From Luteimonas fraxinea (GTDB taxonomy: Bacteria; Pseudomonadota; Gammaproteobacteria; Xanthomonadales; Xanthomonadaceae), in contig NZ_CP089507.1 in assembly GCF_021233355.1 (NCBI RefSeq), positions 744,001 through 808,000 on the forward strand: DNA of 64,000 nucleotides. The letters run 5' to 3'. The notes beneath the pieces are model-generated. The model ran no database searches, was not told where the DNA came from, and saw only the letters and a list, made by a program, of their open reading frames with translations. Shown here piece by piece: positions 16,309-26,620 of this stretch (position 1 is its first letter; every line of letters begins with the position of its first letter). Both the position numbers and the translations under genes were made by a program.

Positions 16309-17682
16309 TCAGCGGCGCTTGGCGATCCGGTCGCGCATATGCGCTTCGTCGTCGAGCCAGTTCTGGTCCTTGTTCTTCAGGAAGAAGACGTAGACCACCA
16401 GCGAGACCGCGATGATGACGGTGGCGTAGATGGCGAACGTGATCACCTGGTCCGACTTCAGCGCGGCCTGGTACAGCAGCGGCGCGGTGCCGCCGAAGGC
16501 CGAGTTGGCCAGCGCGTAGCCGAGGCCCACACCCAGCGCACGGATGTGCGTCGGGAAAAGTTCCGCCTTCACCACCGCGTTGATCGACGTGTAGCCGGTC
16601 AGGATGATGAAACCGATGCCCAGGATGATGAAGGCCGACAGTGCGCTCGTCTGCTGCGGCAACGCCGTCACCAAATACCAGGTGTAGAGCACGCCGCCGA
16701 TGCCGAAGAACACCAGCAGGCTCTTGCGGCCCACGCTGTCCGACAGCCAGCCGCCGATCGGCTGCAGCACCATCAGGAAGGTCAGCAGGCCGAGGTTGAT
16801 CAGCGTGCCCACCATGACGTCGTCGCCGGCGAACGCGGTCTGGATCATCTTCGGACCGTTGACCGAGTAGGTGTAGAACGCGACCGTGCCGCCCGCGGTG
16901 ATCAGGAAGCACAGCAGCAGCGGACGCCACTGGTTCACGAACAGCTCGCGGATCGAGCCCGACGCCTCCGCGCCACCGGTCCTGGCGGCCTTGATCGAAT
17001 CCGATTCCAGCGATTCGTCCATCGTGCGGCGCAGCCAGAACACCACGATCGCGGCGAGGCCACCGATGCCGAACGCCACGCGCCAGCCCCACTCGGAGAT
17101 CTGCGAGGTATCGAGCAGCAGCAGCATCGCCAGCAGCGTCGCCTGCGCCAGCACATGGCCGCCGACCAGGGTCACGTAGTGGAACGAGGACAGGAAGCCA
17201 CGACGGCCGGGAATCGCGGCCTCGGACATGTAGGTCGCACTCGCGCCGTACTCGCCGCCGGTCGCGAAGCCCTGGATCAGGCGCGCGATCAGCAACAGCA
17301 CCGCGGCCCAGATGCCGATCTGCTCGGCGGTCGGGCTGATCGCGATGAGGAACGAACAGCCCGCCATCACCGACACCGACACCGTCAGTGCCAGGCGCCG
17401 GCCGTAGCGGTCGGCAAAGCGGCCGAAGTACCAGGCGCCGATCGGGCGCATCAGGAAGGTCGCGGCGAAGATCGCCCAGACGTAGAGGGTGGAGTTCTTG
17501 TCGTCGGGCGAGAAGAACTGCGACTCGAAATAGACCGCGAACACCGAGTACACATAGACGTCGAACCACTCGACGAGGTTGCCGGCCGAACCCTTCAGGG
17601 TGTTCGACACGGACCGGCGCAGGCTGGCCGGCCGGGCCGCATTGGGAGCGGCGGGTGGCGCCGCGGAGCTTGAAGCAGTCAT
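16309..17682 (-). CDS. MFS transporter, MHS (metabolite:H+ symporter) family
   Basis: A 457-residue, 12-helix permease. The MHS hallmarks are present: GNLVEWFDVYVYS at the first helix, FLMRPIGAWYFGRFADRYGRR in the loop between helices 2 and 3, and LIARLIQGFATGGEYGAS further on. These residues place it with KgtP/ProP/ShiA-like symporters for dicarboxylates, betaine or similar small organic acids; the substrate cannot be told from the sequence. The start at 17682 (MTASSSAAPP) is taken because upstream residues look non-coding. It has its own terminator and no metabolic gene beside it. Confidence 0.9.
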   Translation of the reverse strand: MTASSSAAPPAAPNAARPASLRRSVSNTLKGSAGNLVEWFDVYVYSVFAVYFESQFFSPDDKNSTLYVWAIFAATFLMRPIGAWYFGRFADRYGRRLALTVSVSVMAGCSFLIAISPTAEQIGIWAAVLLLIARLIQGFATGGEYGASATYMSEAAIPGRRGFLSSFHYVTLVGGHVLAQATLLAMLLLLDTSQISEWGWRVAFGIGGLAAIVVFWLRRTMDESLESDSIKAARTGGAEASGSIRELFVNQWRPLLLCFLITAGGTVAFYTYSVNGPKMIQTAFAGDDVMVGTLINLGLLTFLMVLQPIGGWLSDSVGRKSLLVFFGIGGVLYTWYLVTALPQQTSALSAFIILGIGFIILTGYTSINAVVKAELFPTHIRALGVGLGYALANSAFGGTAPLLYQAALKSDQVITFAIYATVIIAVSLVVYVFFLKNKDQNWLDDEAHMRDRIAKRR

Positions 17683-17785
17683 CTTGGATGGGCCTGCGTG
17701 GGGGCAAGGGATGGCGAGTATAGGCACCGGAGCGGGTGGGATCGGCGTCAATAGCGAAGAGGTATTAGGGCAACGTCGAAAAAAT

Positions 17786-17893
17786 CGTCATTCCCGCGAA
17801 GGCGGGCTCTTCAACGGACGCATGTCCGGTCATCCAGTGCCTTGGCGCTCAACGGCTTGAAAGCCTCTGGATCCCGCCTTCGCGGGAATGACG
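17786..17893. repeat. REP pair (GTCATTCCCGCG type)
   Basis: A perfect 21-bp inverted repeat occupies 17786-17806 and 17873-17893, beginning CGTCATTCCCGCG. Each arm is itself a short hairpin (CCCGC-GAAG-GCGGG), and 66 bases lie between. This is the common dispersed palindrome of xanthomonads. It fills the gap between the MHS permease and the second ECF sigma gene. Confidence 0.85.
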
Positions 17894-18028
17894 TGAAGAG
17901 GAACTCGATCAGCATCGCCTGCGACGAACACGAGCTTCAGACGTGCCGCGCCGGGCCTGCGCGCCCATCGGCTTGCCGGATCGGCCGCCTCAACGTGTGA
18001 TATCCGCCGCCCCCGCGCGAACCACCTC

Positions 18029-18562
18029 ATGACAGGTTCGACACGGACTTCCATGGACACCACGATGCCCCTCGCGCACGACCGCGCCGCATTCACCCGG
18101 CTGCTGCAGGACCACCACGGCATCGTCGCGACCGTGGCCGCCAGCTACTGCCGCGATCCGGACGACCGCGCCGATCTGGCCCAGGAAATCGCCGTGCAGC
18201 TGTGGCGCGCGTGGCCGAAATACGACCCGGCCAAGGCCTTCAGCACCTGGATGTACCGGATCGCGCTGAACGTGGCGATCAGCGCGGTGCGCAGCGCGAC
18301 GGTGCGTCATCGCCATGCGGTACCCCTCGACGAGACCCTGCACGACCTCGCCGATCCCGCGCCGCGCGACCCGCAGGCCGAACAGCAGGTCCGCGCCCTG
18401 CACCGCTTCATCCACGCCCAGGCGCCGCTCGATCGCGCCCTGCTGCTGCTCTATCTCGACGACCGCAGCCACCGCGACATCGCCGAAATCCTCGGCCTCT
18501 CCGAAACCAACGTCGCCACCAAGATCAGCCGGCTGCGCCAGCGCATCCGCCACGAACTCTAG
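18029..18562 (+). CDS. ECF sigma factor
   Basis: A 177-residue ECF-type sigma-70 factor. Region 2 is DRADLAQEIAVQLWRAWPKYDP then FSTWMYRIALNVAIS; region 4 is PLDRALLLLYLDDRSHRDIAEILGLSETNVATKISRLRQRIR. The start is uncertain: ATG 18029, 18053 and 18065 are all in frame and none has a good ribosome-binding site. The stop is 10 bases before a short membrane-protein gene that probably encodes its partner. No zinc anti-sigma motif is seen next door, so the control mode differs from the ChrR pair 3 kb away. Confidence 0.88.
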   Translation: MTGSTRTSMDTTMPLAHDRAAFTRLLQDHHGIVATVAASYCRDPDDRADLAQEIAVQLWRAWPKYDPAKAFSTWMYRIALNVAISAVRSATVRHRHAVPLDETLHDLADPAPRDPQAEQQVRALHRFIHAQAPLDRALLLLYLDDRSHRDIAEILGLSETNVATKISRLRQRIRHEL

Positions 18563-18572
18563 AGGACCCGCC

Positions 18573-19229
18573 ATGGAACCCGATGACCTGAAAGCCGCCT
18601 GGCAATCGCTGGAAACACGCATGGCCCGCAGCGACGCCGTGCAGCTCGCCTTGCTGCGCGAAACCCGGCTGGTGCGGGCCAGGGGACAGCTGCGCCCGCT
18701 GAAGCTCGGCCACTGGCTGCAGGCCGCACTCGGCATCGCGCTGATCGTGCTCGGCGTCGCCTGCTGGACCCGCAACACCGATGTCGCCGGACTGCTGATC
18801 GCCGGCATCGCGGTGCATGCCTTCGGCGTGCTCACGATCCTCGGCGCGACCGCGACGCTGGTTCTGGCAGGCCGCGTCGACTACGCCGCGCCAGTGCTGC
18901 AGATCCAGCGCCAGCTGGCCGCGTTGCTGCGTGTCTACGCATTGAACTCGGGACTGTGCGGCGCACCGTGGTGGGTCATGTGGCTGCCGGTCGTGGTCGC
19001 ATTCGCCGGCCTCGGCGATGCGCCGTCGTCGGGCGCCACGCCGGCCTGGATCGTCTGGAGCTTGGTCATCGGCGGTGTCGGCCTCGCCGCGACCTGGTTC
19101 TACGCCTGGCGCAACCGCGCACGCCTTCTCGCCAAAGCAGAGGGCCCGATCAACTGCGCCGACGGCGCAGACGGCATCCGCCGCAGCCAGCGCCTGCTCG
19201 ACGAGATCGCAGCGTTCGAGGCGGGTTGA
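18573..19229 (+). CDS. Putative anti-sigma/membrane partner of the ECF factor
   Basis: A 218-residue protein. The first 45 residues are soluble and charged (MEPDDLKAAWQSLETRMARSDA); four hydrophobic segments follow near residues 50-67, 72-93, 130-148 and 157-175; the tail is soluble again. AGAGGA precedes the ATG by 6 nt, and the gene lies immediately after the sigma gene. The layout, a cytosolic N-terminus then membrane helices, suits an anti-sigma factor, but no known anti-sigma motif is visible. Function inferred from context only. Confidence 0.7.
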   Translation: MEPDDLKAAWQSLETRMARSDAVQLALLRETRLVRARGQLRPLKLGHWLQAALGIALIVLGVACWTRNTDVAGLLIAGIAVHAFGVLTILGATATLVLAGRVDYAAPVLQIQRQLAALLRVYALNSGLCGAPWWVMWLPVVVAFAGLGDAPSSGATPAWIVWSLVIGGVGLAATWFYAWRNRARLLAKAEGPINCADGADGIRRSQRLLDEIAAFEAG

Positions 19230-19263
19230 GCGCGGATGCCTGGAACGCGACGCGGACCGTTAC

Positions 19264-19336
19264 ACCTCTCCCTCTGGGAGAGCGCCTGCCCCGGACTCGA
19301 TCCGGGGTCGACGCGCGAAGCGCGTCGGGTGAGGGG
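19264..19336. repeat. Triple-hairpin intergenic repeat
   Basis: Three consecutive perfect stems: CTCTCCC/GGGAGAG (19266-19282), CCCCGGA/TCCGGGG (19289-19307) and GACGCGC/GCGCGTC (19310-19326), then GGGTGAGGGG. It resembles the CTCTCCC-type repeat at 33851-33990. The remaining 280 bases up to 19617 show no gene or motif. Confidence 0.6.
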
Positions 19337-19617
19337 TGCGGCCAGTAGCCAACACAAGAGACGCGTCCCACGCCTCGCAATTCGCGCATCCCCCTGCTGC
19401 ACAGAGAACGACGCGCGCATTCATCGCACTCGCATCTACGCCCACTCCGCGGATACACGACCGCAGCGCCACCACCGCCATCCGCCTTACACCGCGATCC
19501 AACCCGCTTTCATCCATCCGCCGCTTCACCCGAATCACGCCATCACGATCTCCGCGTCACGTGTTCCTGCCATCGGTCTGCGTCAGATGGGCGCAATCCA
19601 TTGCACAGGACGACACG

Positions 19618-20781
<1,164 letters not shown>

Positions 20782-20805
20782 TCGCGACTCCCGGCTCGCT
20801 CAAAC

Positions 20806-20834
20806 GCAAACGGCGCCTCGAGGGCGCCGTTTGC
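20806..20834. terminator. Bidirectional hairpin between adh and msrB
   Basis: A perfect 12-bp stem (GCAAACGGCGCC and its complement) with a 5-nt loop lies between two convergent genes. No long T-tract is present on either side, so termination strength is uncertain. Confidence 0.65.
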
Positions 20835-20856
20835 ATGTGCGGATTGAAGCATCGCC

Positions 20857-21321
20857 TCAGGCGGCGCCGGCTTCCGCGCCACCGCGCTGCAATGGATCGG
20901 CCAGCGCTTCACCTTCGCCGACGAAGGTCAGCGCCACGGAATTCAGGCAGTGCCGCTCGTGCGTCGGCGGCGGGCCGTCCGGAAACACATGACCCAGGTG
21001 GCTGCCGCAGCGCGCGCAGACTTCCTCGACGCGGACCATGCCGTGGCTGGTGTCCCGGATCAGGGTGATGTGGTCCGGGTCGTAGGGCGCGAAGAAACTG
21101 GGCCAGCCGGTGCCCGAATCGAACTTCGCGCTGGAGCGGAACAGCGGCAGTGCGCACAGGCGGCAGCAGTAGGTGCCCTCGCGCTTGTTGTCGAGGAACA
21201 CGCCGCAGAACGGCGCCTCGGTGCCGTGCTGCAGCAGCACGCGGCGCTCGTCGGCGGACAGGTCGGCCTCGAGCGCGGAGCGCTGTTCGGCGGAAGGCGG
21301 GGTGAGATCGAAACGGCTCAT
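20857..21321 (-). CDS. msrB: Peptide-methionine (R)-S-oxide reductase
   Basis: A 154-residue MsrB that reduces methionine-R-sulfoxide with thioredoxin. Motifs present are [13 protein letters not shown] and [12 protein letters not shown] (the four zinc cysteines), GTGWPSF, and the catalytic RHCLNSVAL. The start at 21321 ([10 protein letters not shown]) fits the family and has a TGGGAG-like site on the minus strand upstream (rc of ctcccat context is weak). The length is normal. It repairs oxidised proteins, matching the oxidative-stress sigma factor elsewhere in the region only by theme. Confidence 0.95.
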   Translation of the reverse strand: MSRFDLTPPSAEQRSALEADLSADERRVLLQHGTEAPFCGVFLDNKREGTYCCRLCALPLFRSSAKFDSGTGWPSFFAPYDPDHITLIRDTSHGMVRVEEVCARCGSHLGHVFPDGPPPTHERHCLNSVALTFVGEGEALADPLQRGGAEAGAA

Positions 21322-21388
21322 GGGAGTTCCGGCAGTTCGCGGGTTCCCACAAGATGGCGACGCACAGGCCGCTGCACAACCCGTTACT

Positions 21389-21955
21389 TCAGGCGAGCGC
21401 CGCGCGCCCACGTGTCCGGCGCCACACACGCCGTGCCAGCGCATACAGGCCCAGATGCGCGATGGCCGACACGGTCGCCACGATGCCGCCGATCAGCAGC
21501 GGCAGCACCGCGCCGAACGTGAAGGTCATCGCCAGCACGAAGCCCAGCAGGCACTCGGCGCGATAAGCCGGCAGCACTAGGCCAAGCACCAGCGCCGACA
21601 ACAGCACCGCGAACGCGGCGTCTTCCACCCCGCTGACGAACGCAATCGAAAGCGCAGCACCGAGTGCAGCCGCGATGACGAATCCGAGCCACGCAATGCG
21701 CATCGCGCGGCCCGGGTTGGCATGTCGTTCGACGCGTCGCGCAACGCGCCCGGTGACGAACCACGTCAATGCGGGCAGCAGCACCAGACCCCAGCCATTC
21801 CACACCGCCGGCAGGTCCGGGCGAGCAAGCAGATGGTGGCTGACGATGCCGCCATGCAGATGCTCCCAGGCCAGATGCGCCAGTTCGGCCAGCAGGACTG
21901 CGGCCACCAGCCACACACGCCAGCTGCGCGAGTGCGCCAGCGCGACGTGTCTCAT
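21389..21955 (-). CDS. Hypothetical multi-pass membrane protein
   Basis: A 188-residue protein with five to six hydrophobic helices and a positively charged C-terminus. An [17 protein letters not shown] segment near residue 30 is rich in His. The start at 21955 ([12 protein letters not shown]) is chosen because the first helix begins there; there is no clear ribosome-binding site. I do not recognise a family. It lies 67 bp after msrB's start on the same strand. Confidence 0.65.
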   Translation of the reverse strand: MRHVALAHSRSWRVWLVAAVLLAELAHLAWEHLHGGIVSHHLLARPDLPAVWNGWGLVLLPALTWFVTGRVARRVERHANPGRAMRIAWLGFVIAAALGAALSIAFVSGVEDAAFAVLLSALVLGLVLPAYRAECLLGFVLAMTFTFGAVLPLLIGGIVATVSAIAHLGLYALARRVWRRTRGRAALA

Positions 21956-22089
21956 GTTGTGTTGCGTGGCAGTCACTGGCGGCGCTCGTATCGGTGCTGC
22001 ATCGAATCTAACGGGCGCTACCGCCGCGCGCCCGTGGCGTTCGCCATCCTGACTTCCGGCGGTCGACCCGCCGGAGCGCGATCGACCCT

Positions 22090-24975
22090 TCAGGCGTCGG
22101 GCGTGACGCCCAGCACCGCCGCCATCCGTGTGGCCAGCGCATCGACCGTGAACGGCTTGCCGATCAACTGCACACCCGCATCGAGTACGCCGTCCTGCAC
22201 CAGCGTGTTGCGGCTGTTGCCGGTGGTGAACAGCACCTTGAGATCCGGCCGGCGCTTCAGCGCTGCGTCGGCCAGCTGGCGGCCGTTGACCTCGGGCATC
22301 ACCACGTCGGTGAACAGCAGCACGATGTCGGGATGCGTCTCCAGCAGTTGCAGCGCCTTGGCGGCGCCATCCGCGGCGAGCACGCGGTAGCCGAGTTCGT
22401 TCAAGGCATCGGTGGAGAACTGCCGCACCGCCGGTTCGTCGTCGACGACCAGCACCAATTCCTGATGACCGCGGAGCGGCGTGGTGGCGTCCACATCGGC
22501 CAACGCGGCCACATCGACCTGACCTTCGAGTCGCGGCAGCCAGATCCGCACGACCGTACCCTGCCCGACGTCCGACGTCATCCGCACATGGCCGGCCGAC
22601 TGCAGTACGAAGCCGTAGACCTGCGACAACCCGAGCCCGGTGCCCTTGCCGACCTTCTTGGTCGTATAGAACGGATCGAAGGCTTTGGCCATCACGTCCG
22701 GCGGCATGCCGCTGCCGTCGTCGGACACGGTGATCAGCATGTACTGGCCGGGCGGCACGTCCTGCGGATCGGCAGCGCTGCCACGCGCGATCTCGCAGTT
22801 CGAGGTTGCGATCGTCAATCGCCCACCGCCGGGCATCGCGTCGCGTGCGTTGACCGCGAGATTGAGGACCACATTCTCGAGCTGGTTGGCATCGACGTGC
22901 GTGGACCACAGGTCCGCGGCGAGATCGGTCTGCAACCGCACGCTGCTGCCCAGCGAATGCGCGAGCAGATCCGACATGCCCGCGATCAGGCGGTTCGCAT
23001 CCACCGGCACCGGCTGCAGCGGTTGCTGCCGCGAGAACGCGAGCAGGCGCTGGGTGAGTTGCGCGGCACGGTTCGCACCGTCGATCGCCATGTCGATGTA
23101 GCGCTTGGTGCGTGGATCGGGATGGTCCTTCAGGCGCGAGGCCAGCAGATCCAGCGGTCCGACCACGGCCGCGAGCATGTTGTTGAAGTCGTGCGCGATG
23201 CCGCCGGTCAGCTGGCCCACTGCTTCCATCTTCTGGCTCTGACGCAGCGCATCTTCGACACGGGTGCGCTCGGCGACTTCCGCCAGCACGCGGCTTTCCA
23301 GCCGCTCGTTCAATTCCTGCAGGCGCGCGTCGGCGCGCTTGCGTTCGGTCACGTCGATGACGACACCGAGCACGCGCAGACAGCGCTCGCCTTCGAACAG
23401 GCCGCGCCCCTTGGCCGCGACCCAGCGCACGACGCCATCCTCCTTGCCGATGGTGCGGTACTCCACGTCGTAGAGCGCGCGCCGGGCGGGATCGGCCGCC
23501 GCGTCGAAGGCGGCGCTCGTGGCCTCGAGATCCTGCGGATGCAGGCCGTCATAGAAATCGCGCAGCGTCACCGGGGCATCTGCCGAGATGCCGAACATGG
23601 CCTTCGTGCGGGGCGGCCAGATCAGCGCGTTGTGGACGAGGTCGACATCCCAGAAGCCCATGTCACCCGCATCGGTCGCCAGGCGCAGACGTTCCTCGCT
23701 TTGCGCGAGCGCGGCCTCGGCGGCCTTGCTCGCCGACAGGTCCAGCATCGCGCCGATCATGCGCACCGGTTCGCCGGCGACATTGCGCAGCACGGTGCCG
23801 CGATCGAGCACGGCCGCATAACTGCCATCGGCCCGCTGGAACCGGTATTCGCCTGTCCAGACCGAGCCGTCGCCTTCGATGACGGCGTGGATCTGCGTAT
23901 CGATCCGCGCACGGTCGTCGGGATGGATGTGGTCGATCCACCACTGCGCACCGGTCTCCGTCTCCGCATGCCCGAACAGCGTGGTCAGCGCCTCGTTCCA
24001 GACGACGTGACCGTCGTCCATGCGCCAGTCCCAGATCGCATCGTTGGTCGCGCGCGCCGCGAGCCGGTAGCGCCCCTCGATCTCCTGATGCCGCGCCTCG
24101 GCCGCTTTGCGATCGGTGATGTCGAGCGAGGTGCCGACCAGCCCGGTGACCGTGCCGTCGGCATCGCGCAGCGGCGCCTTGGTCGACAGCCACCAGGCGC
24201 GTCGTCCGTCGGGAAAACTCACGTCCTCCTCGACCTGTTCCGCGCGACCGCTGGACATGATCCGTTCGTCGGTTTCCATCACCGCGGCGGCCTGCGCGGC
24301 GTCGCCGAGCAGCTCGGCATCGGTGCGGCCGATGTAGGCCTCGGGCGGGCGCCCGATCAGTTCGGTCGTGCCGTGATTGCCGATCAGAATGCGACCCTGC
24401 CGGTCCTTGGCGTACATCACGCCCGGCGCGCTTTCGACGAACGACCGCAGCAGCGTCTGCGCCTCGTCGCGCTCGGCTTCGATGCGCCGGCGTTCCTCGA
24501 TGTCGATCAGCACACCGGGAAAGCCGACCGCTTCTCCGTCCGCGTCGTGATCGACCCGGCCGATCGCTTCGATCCAGCGGTACTCGCGGTCCTTGCCCAG
24601 GGTGCGATAGGCGTGCGCGTAGCGGCCGCCCCGCCGCACGGCGTCCTCGATCGCCGCCTGCAGCCCTGCGCGATCCTCGGGATGCACATAGGCGACGATC
24701 TCGTCGAGACGCAGGTCTCCACGCGCCGCCTTCGGATCGAGCCCGAAGGCTTCGGCGAGCGCATCGTCGATCGTCACGTTGTCGCGCGCGATGTCCCAGA
24801 ACCACGTACCGACGATCGCCCCGGCGGCGAGCGCCAGTTCGACGCGTTCGGTGTCGCGCGCGCCGTGCAACGTGTTGGGGTCCGACTGGTTCAAGGTGGT
24901 CTCGGGCGGGAACGGGGCGGTTCCCGGCATTCTCCCAGTTGCCGGCCGGCGAGGCGACTCCGGGTTCGAACGCAT
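22090..24975 (-). CDS. Multi-PAS hybrid histidine kinase
   Basis: About 961 residues: four consecutive PAS domains (PAS-associated motifs such as GTSLDITDRK and VVIDVTERKRAD mark their ends), a coiled coil, an HisKA segment with GIAHDFNNMLA, an ATPase domain (NLAVNARDAMPGGG, DDGSGMPPD, KGTGLGLSQVYG) and a C-terminal receiver (LLFTDVVMPEVNG). No transmembrane segment is seen, so it is probably a cytosolic redox, light or ligand sensor with a built-in receiver. The start is uncertain: ATG 24975 or 24930, both just before the first PAS domain. It is divergent from the DUF305 gene. Confidence 0.9.
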   Translation of the reverse strand: MRSNPESPRRPATGRMPGTAPFPPETTLNQSDPNTLHGARDTERVELALAAGAIVGTWFWDIARDNVTIDDALAEAFGLDPKAARGDLRLDEIVAYVHPEDRAGLQAAIEDAVRRGGRYAHAYRTLGKDREYRWIEAIGRVDHDADGEAVGFPGVLIDIEERRRIEAERDEAQTLLRSFVESAPGVMYAKDRQGRILIGNHGTTELIGRPPEAYIGRTDAELLGDAAQAAAVMETDERIMSSGRAEQVEEDVSFPDGRRAWWLSTKAPLRDADGTVTGLVGTSLDITDRKAAEARHQEIEGRYRLAARATNDAIWDWRMDDGHVVWNEALTTLFGHAETETGAQWWIDHIHPDDRARIDTQIHAVIEGDGSVWTGEYRFQRADGSYAAVLDRGTVLRNVAGEPVRMIGAMLDLSASKAAEAALAQSEERLRLATDAGDMGFWDVDLVHNALIWPPRTKAMFGISADAPVTLRDFYDGLHPQDLEATSAAFDAAADPARRALYDVEYRTIGKEDGVVRWVAAKGRGLFEGERCLRVLGVVIDVTERKRADARLQELNERLESRVLAEVAERTRVEDALRQSQKMEAVGQLTGGIAHDFNNMLAAVVGPLDLLASRLKDHPDPRTKRYIDMAIDGANRAAQLTQRLLAFSRQQPLQPVPVDANRLIAGMSDLLAHSLGSSVRLQTDLAADLWSTHVDANQLENVVLNLAVNARDAMPGGGRLTIATSNCEIARGSAADPQDVPPGQYMLITVSDDGSGMPPDVMAKAFDPFYTTKKVGKGTGLGLSQVYGFVLQSAGHVRMTSDVGQGTVVRIWLPRLEGQVDVAALADVDATTPLRGHQELVLVVDDEPAVRQFSTDALNELGYRVLAADGAAKALQLLETHPDIVLLFTDVVMPEVNGRQLADAALKRRPDLKVLFTTGNSRNTLVQDGVLDAGVQLIGKPFTVDALATRMAAVLGVTPDA

Positions 24976-25042
24976 CCATTGGACAGGCCCCGAGTCGACC
25001 GGGCATGGTGTCGCGCTCCACGCAACCCCGAGGACCGCCCGC

Positions 25043-25495
25043 ATGCGCCTGATCCCGTTGATGGCGATGACCGCCCTGCTCGCCGCCTGTGCGCCTGATG
25101 CGCCCGACACCGCATCCACGGCCGAGGCCGACGCAACGCCGCCTGCCGCTGTCGAATCCGTGCCCGCGACCACCGCGGCCGAAGGCGACACCGCGAGCGC
25201 ATCCACATTGGCCTACCAGCGCGTCAATGACGCCATGCACGCCGGCATGGGCGCCGGCTTCACCGGCGATGCCGATGTCGACTTCATGCGCGGCATGATT
25301 CCGCACCACCAGGGCGCCATCGACATGGCCCATGTCGTGCTCGAACACGGCACCGACCCGGAGGTGCGCGCCCTCGCGCAGCAGGTCATCGCCGCGCAGG
25401 AAACCGAGATCGCGCAGATGCAGCGTTGGCTGCAGGACCGCGGCCTTCCTGCTGACGCGCCTGCTTCGGATGCCGACGCGCACACGCATCATTGA
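25043..25495 (+). CDS. DUF305 family lipoprotein
   Basis: A 150-residue exported lipoprotein (MTALLAAC lipobox) with an Ala/Thr/Pro-rich linker and one DUF305 four-helix-bundle domain. The family signature MRGMIPHHQGAIDMAHVVLEHG is present, and the C-terminus ends in a His-rich DADAHTHH that could bind metal. DUF305 proteins such as CopM are often linked to copper or silver. It starts 67 bp from the hybrid kinase start and on the other strand; a regulatory link is possible but unproven. Confidence 0.9.
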   Translation: MRLIPLMAMTALLAACAPDAPDTASTAEADATPPAAVESVPATTAAEGDTASASTLAYQRVNDAMHAGMGAGFTGDADVDFMRGMIPHHQGAIDMAHVVLEHGTDPEVRALAQQVIAAQETEIAQMQRWLQDRGLPADAPASDADAHTHH

Positions 25496-25578
25496 GCGCT
25501 CGTGCATTCGACACATGCGCGGGCATCAGGAACGCGACTCGAACATCGGGAATCGGCACACCTTCTCCGGGGAACGTC

Positions 25579-26475
25579 ATGACCAACGACATCGGCGCAA
25601 TGCTTCGAGAACGCCTCCGGCTTGCGGCGCCTGTGTCCGTCGCATTCGAACATGGCGACGTCGATACGTTCGACGGATTCACCCGGGAACGGATTGAATA
25701 CCGCGGCCTGGAAGGCGACATCATTCCAGCGTTCCTCTTCATGCCCACGGCGCAGCGCGCCCGAGGCGGCGTGGTGGTCTTCCACCAGCACAACGGCGAG
25801 TTCCACTTCGGCAAGAGCGAAATCGCCGGCGATGTCGGCAGCCCGTTCCAGGCCTTCGGCCCGGCGCTCGCGCGTCGCGGCCTCGCAGTGCTGGCGCCGG
25901 ACGCCCTCACGTTCGAGGATCGCCGCGGCAACGTGCACGGCGTGGAGCCGCACTATTACGATTGGCTGCAGCACTACAGCGCCATGAGCTACCGCCTGCT
26001 CGACGGCGACACGCTGATGCGCAAGGGCCTCGACGACGCCCAGCGTGCGTTGAGCGTGCTGATTGACGCCGCCGGACTCGACGCACGCCGCGTCGGCATC
26101 GCGGGCCATTCGTACGGCGGCTACACCGCGCTGTACCACGCTGCCGTCGACCCGCGCTGCCGCTTCGCCTGCATCAGTGGCGCGGTCTGCAGCTTCGACA
26201 CCCGCCGCCGCGAAGAGACTGGCATCACCCTGTTCGAAGCCGTACCGGGCCTGGCGCAGCTGATCGACACGCACGACGTGCTGGCGGCCATCGGCCCGCG
26301 CCCGACGCTGGTGGTGTCGGGGACCGAAGACAAATATTCGCGCGACGCCGATCAGGTCGTAGCGCGGGCCGCTGGTGACTTCATCACCGCGCTGCGCGTC
26401 GAGCGTGGACACGCGCTCGAGCAGGAGCGGTTCGATGCGATCGTCGAATGGCTCGTACAACGCGTGTCTGGTTGA
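25579..26475 (+). CDS. Alpha/beta hydrolase, dienelactone-hydrolase-like
   Basis: A 298-residue serine hydrolase. Nucleophile elbow GHSYGGYTALY, upstream HQHNGEFHFGKSE region, late Asp in VVSGTEDKYS and His in RVERGHALEQER give the full triad. It is closest to the dienelactone hydrolase/BAAT acyl-hydrolase group of the superfamily. There is no signal peptide, so it is cytosolic. The ATG at 25579 has GGGGAA 6 nt upstream. Substrate unknown; no neighbour suggests a pathway. Confidence 0.88.
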   Translation: MTNDIGAMLRERLRLAAPVSVAFEHGDVDTFDGFTRERIEYRGLEGDIIPAFLFMPTAQRARGGVVVFHQHNGEFHFGKSEIAGDVGSPFQAFGPALARRGLAVLAPDALTFEDRRGNVHGVEPHYYDWLQHYSAMSYRLLDGDTLMRKGLDDAQRALSVLIDAAGLDARRVGIAGHSYGGYTALYHAAVDPRCRFACISGAVCSFDTRRREETGITLFEAVPGLAQLIDTHDVLAAIGPRPTLVVSGTEDKYSRDADQVVARAAGDFITALRVERGHALEQERFDAIVEWLVQRVSG

Positions 26476-26620
26476 AGGCTTCGCAGGGAGCACCTGCGAC
26501 GACGGTGCAGCATCGTCATCGGGTTCTGACCAGACCAGCCCGACTCACATGCAGGCATTCAACCGAAGCTGAAAGCGCTTCTTCCGCTCGGCAAGCGAAC
26601 CTGGAAGCGTTCGCTGCTGA

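Noticed and set aside
22333..25098. Plus-strand open frame of 921 codons opposite the hybrid kinase
   Set aside because: Antisense shadow of a well-defined histidine kinase.
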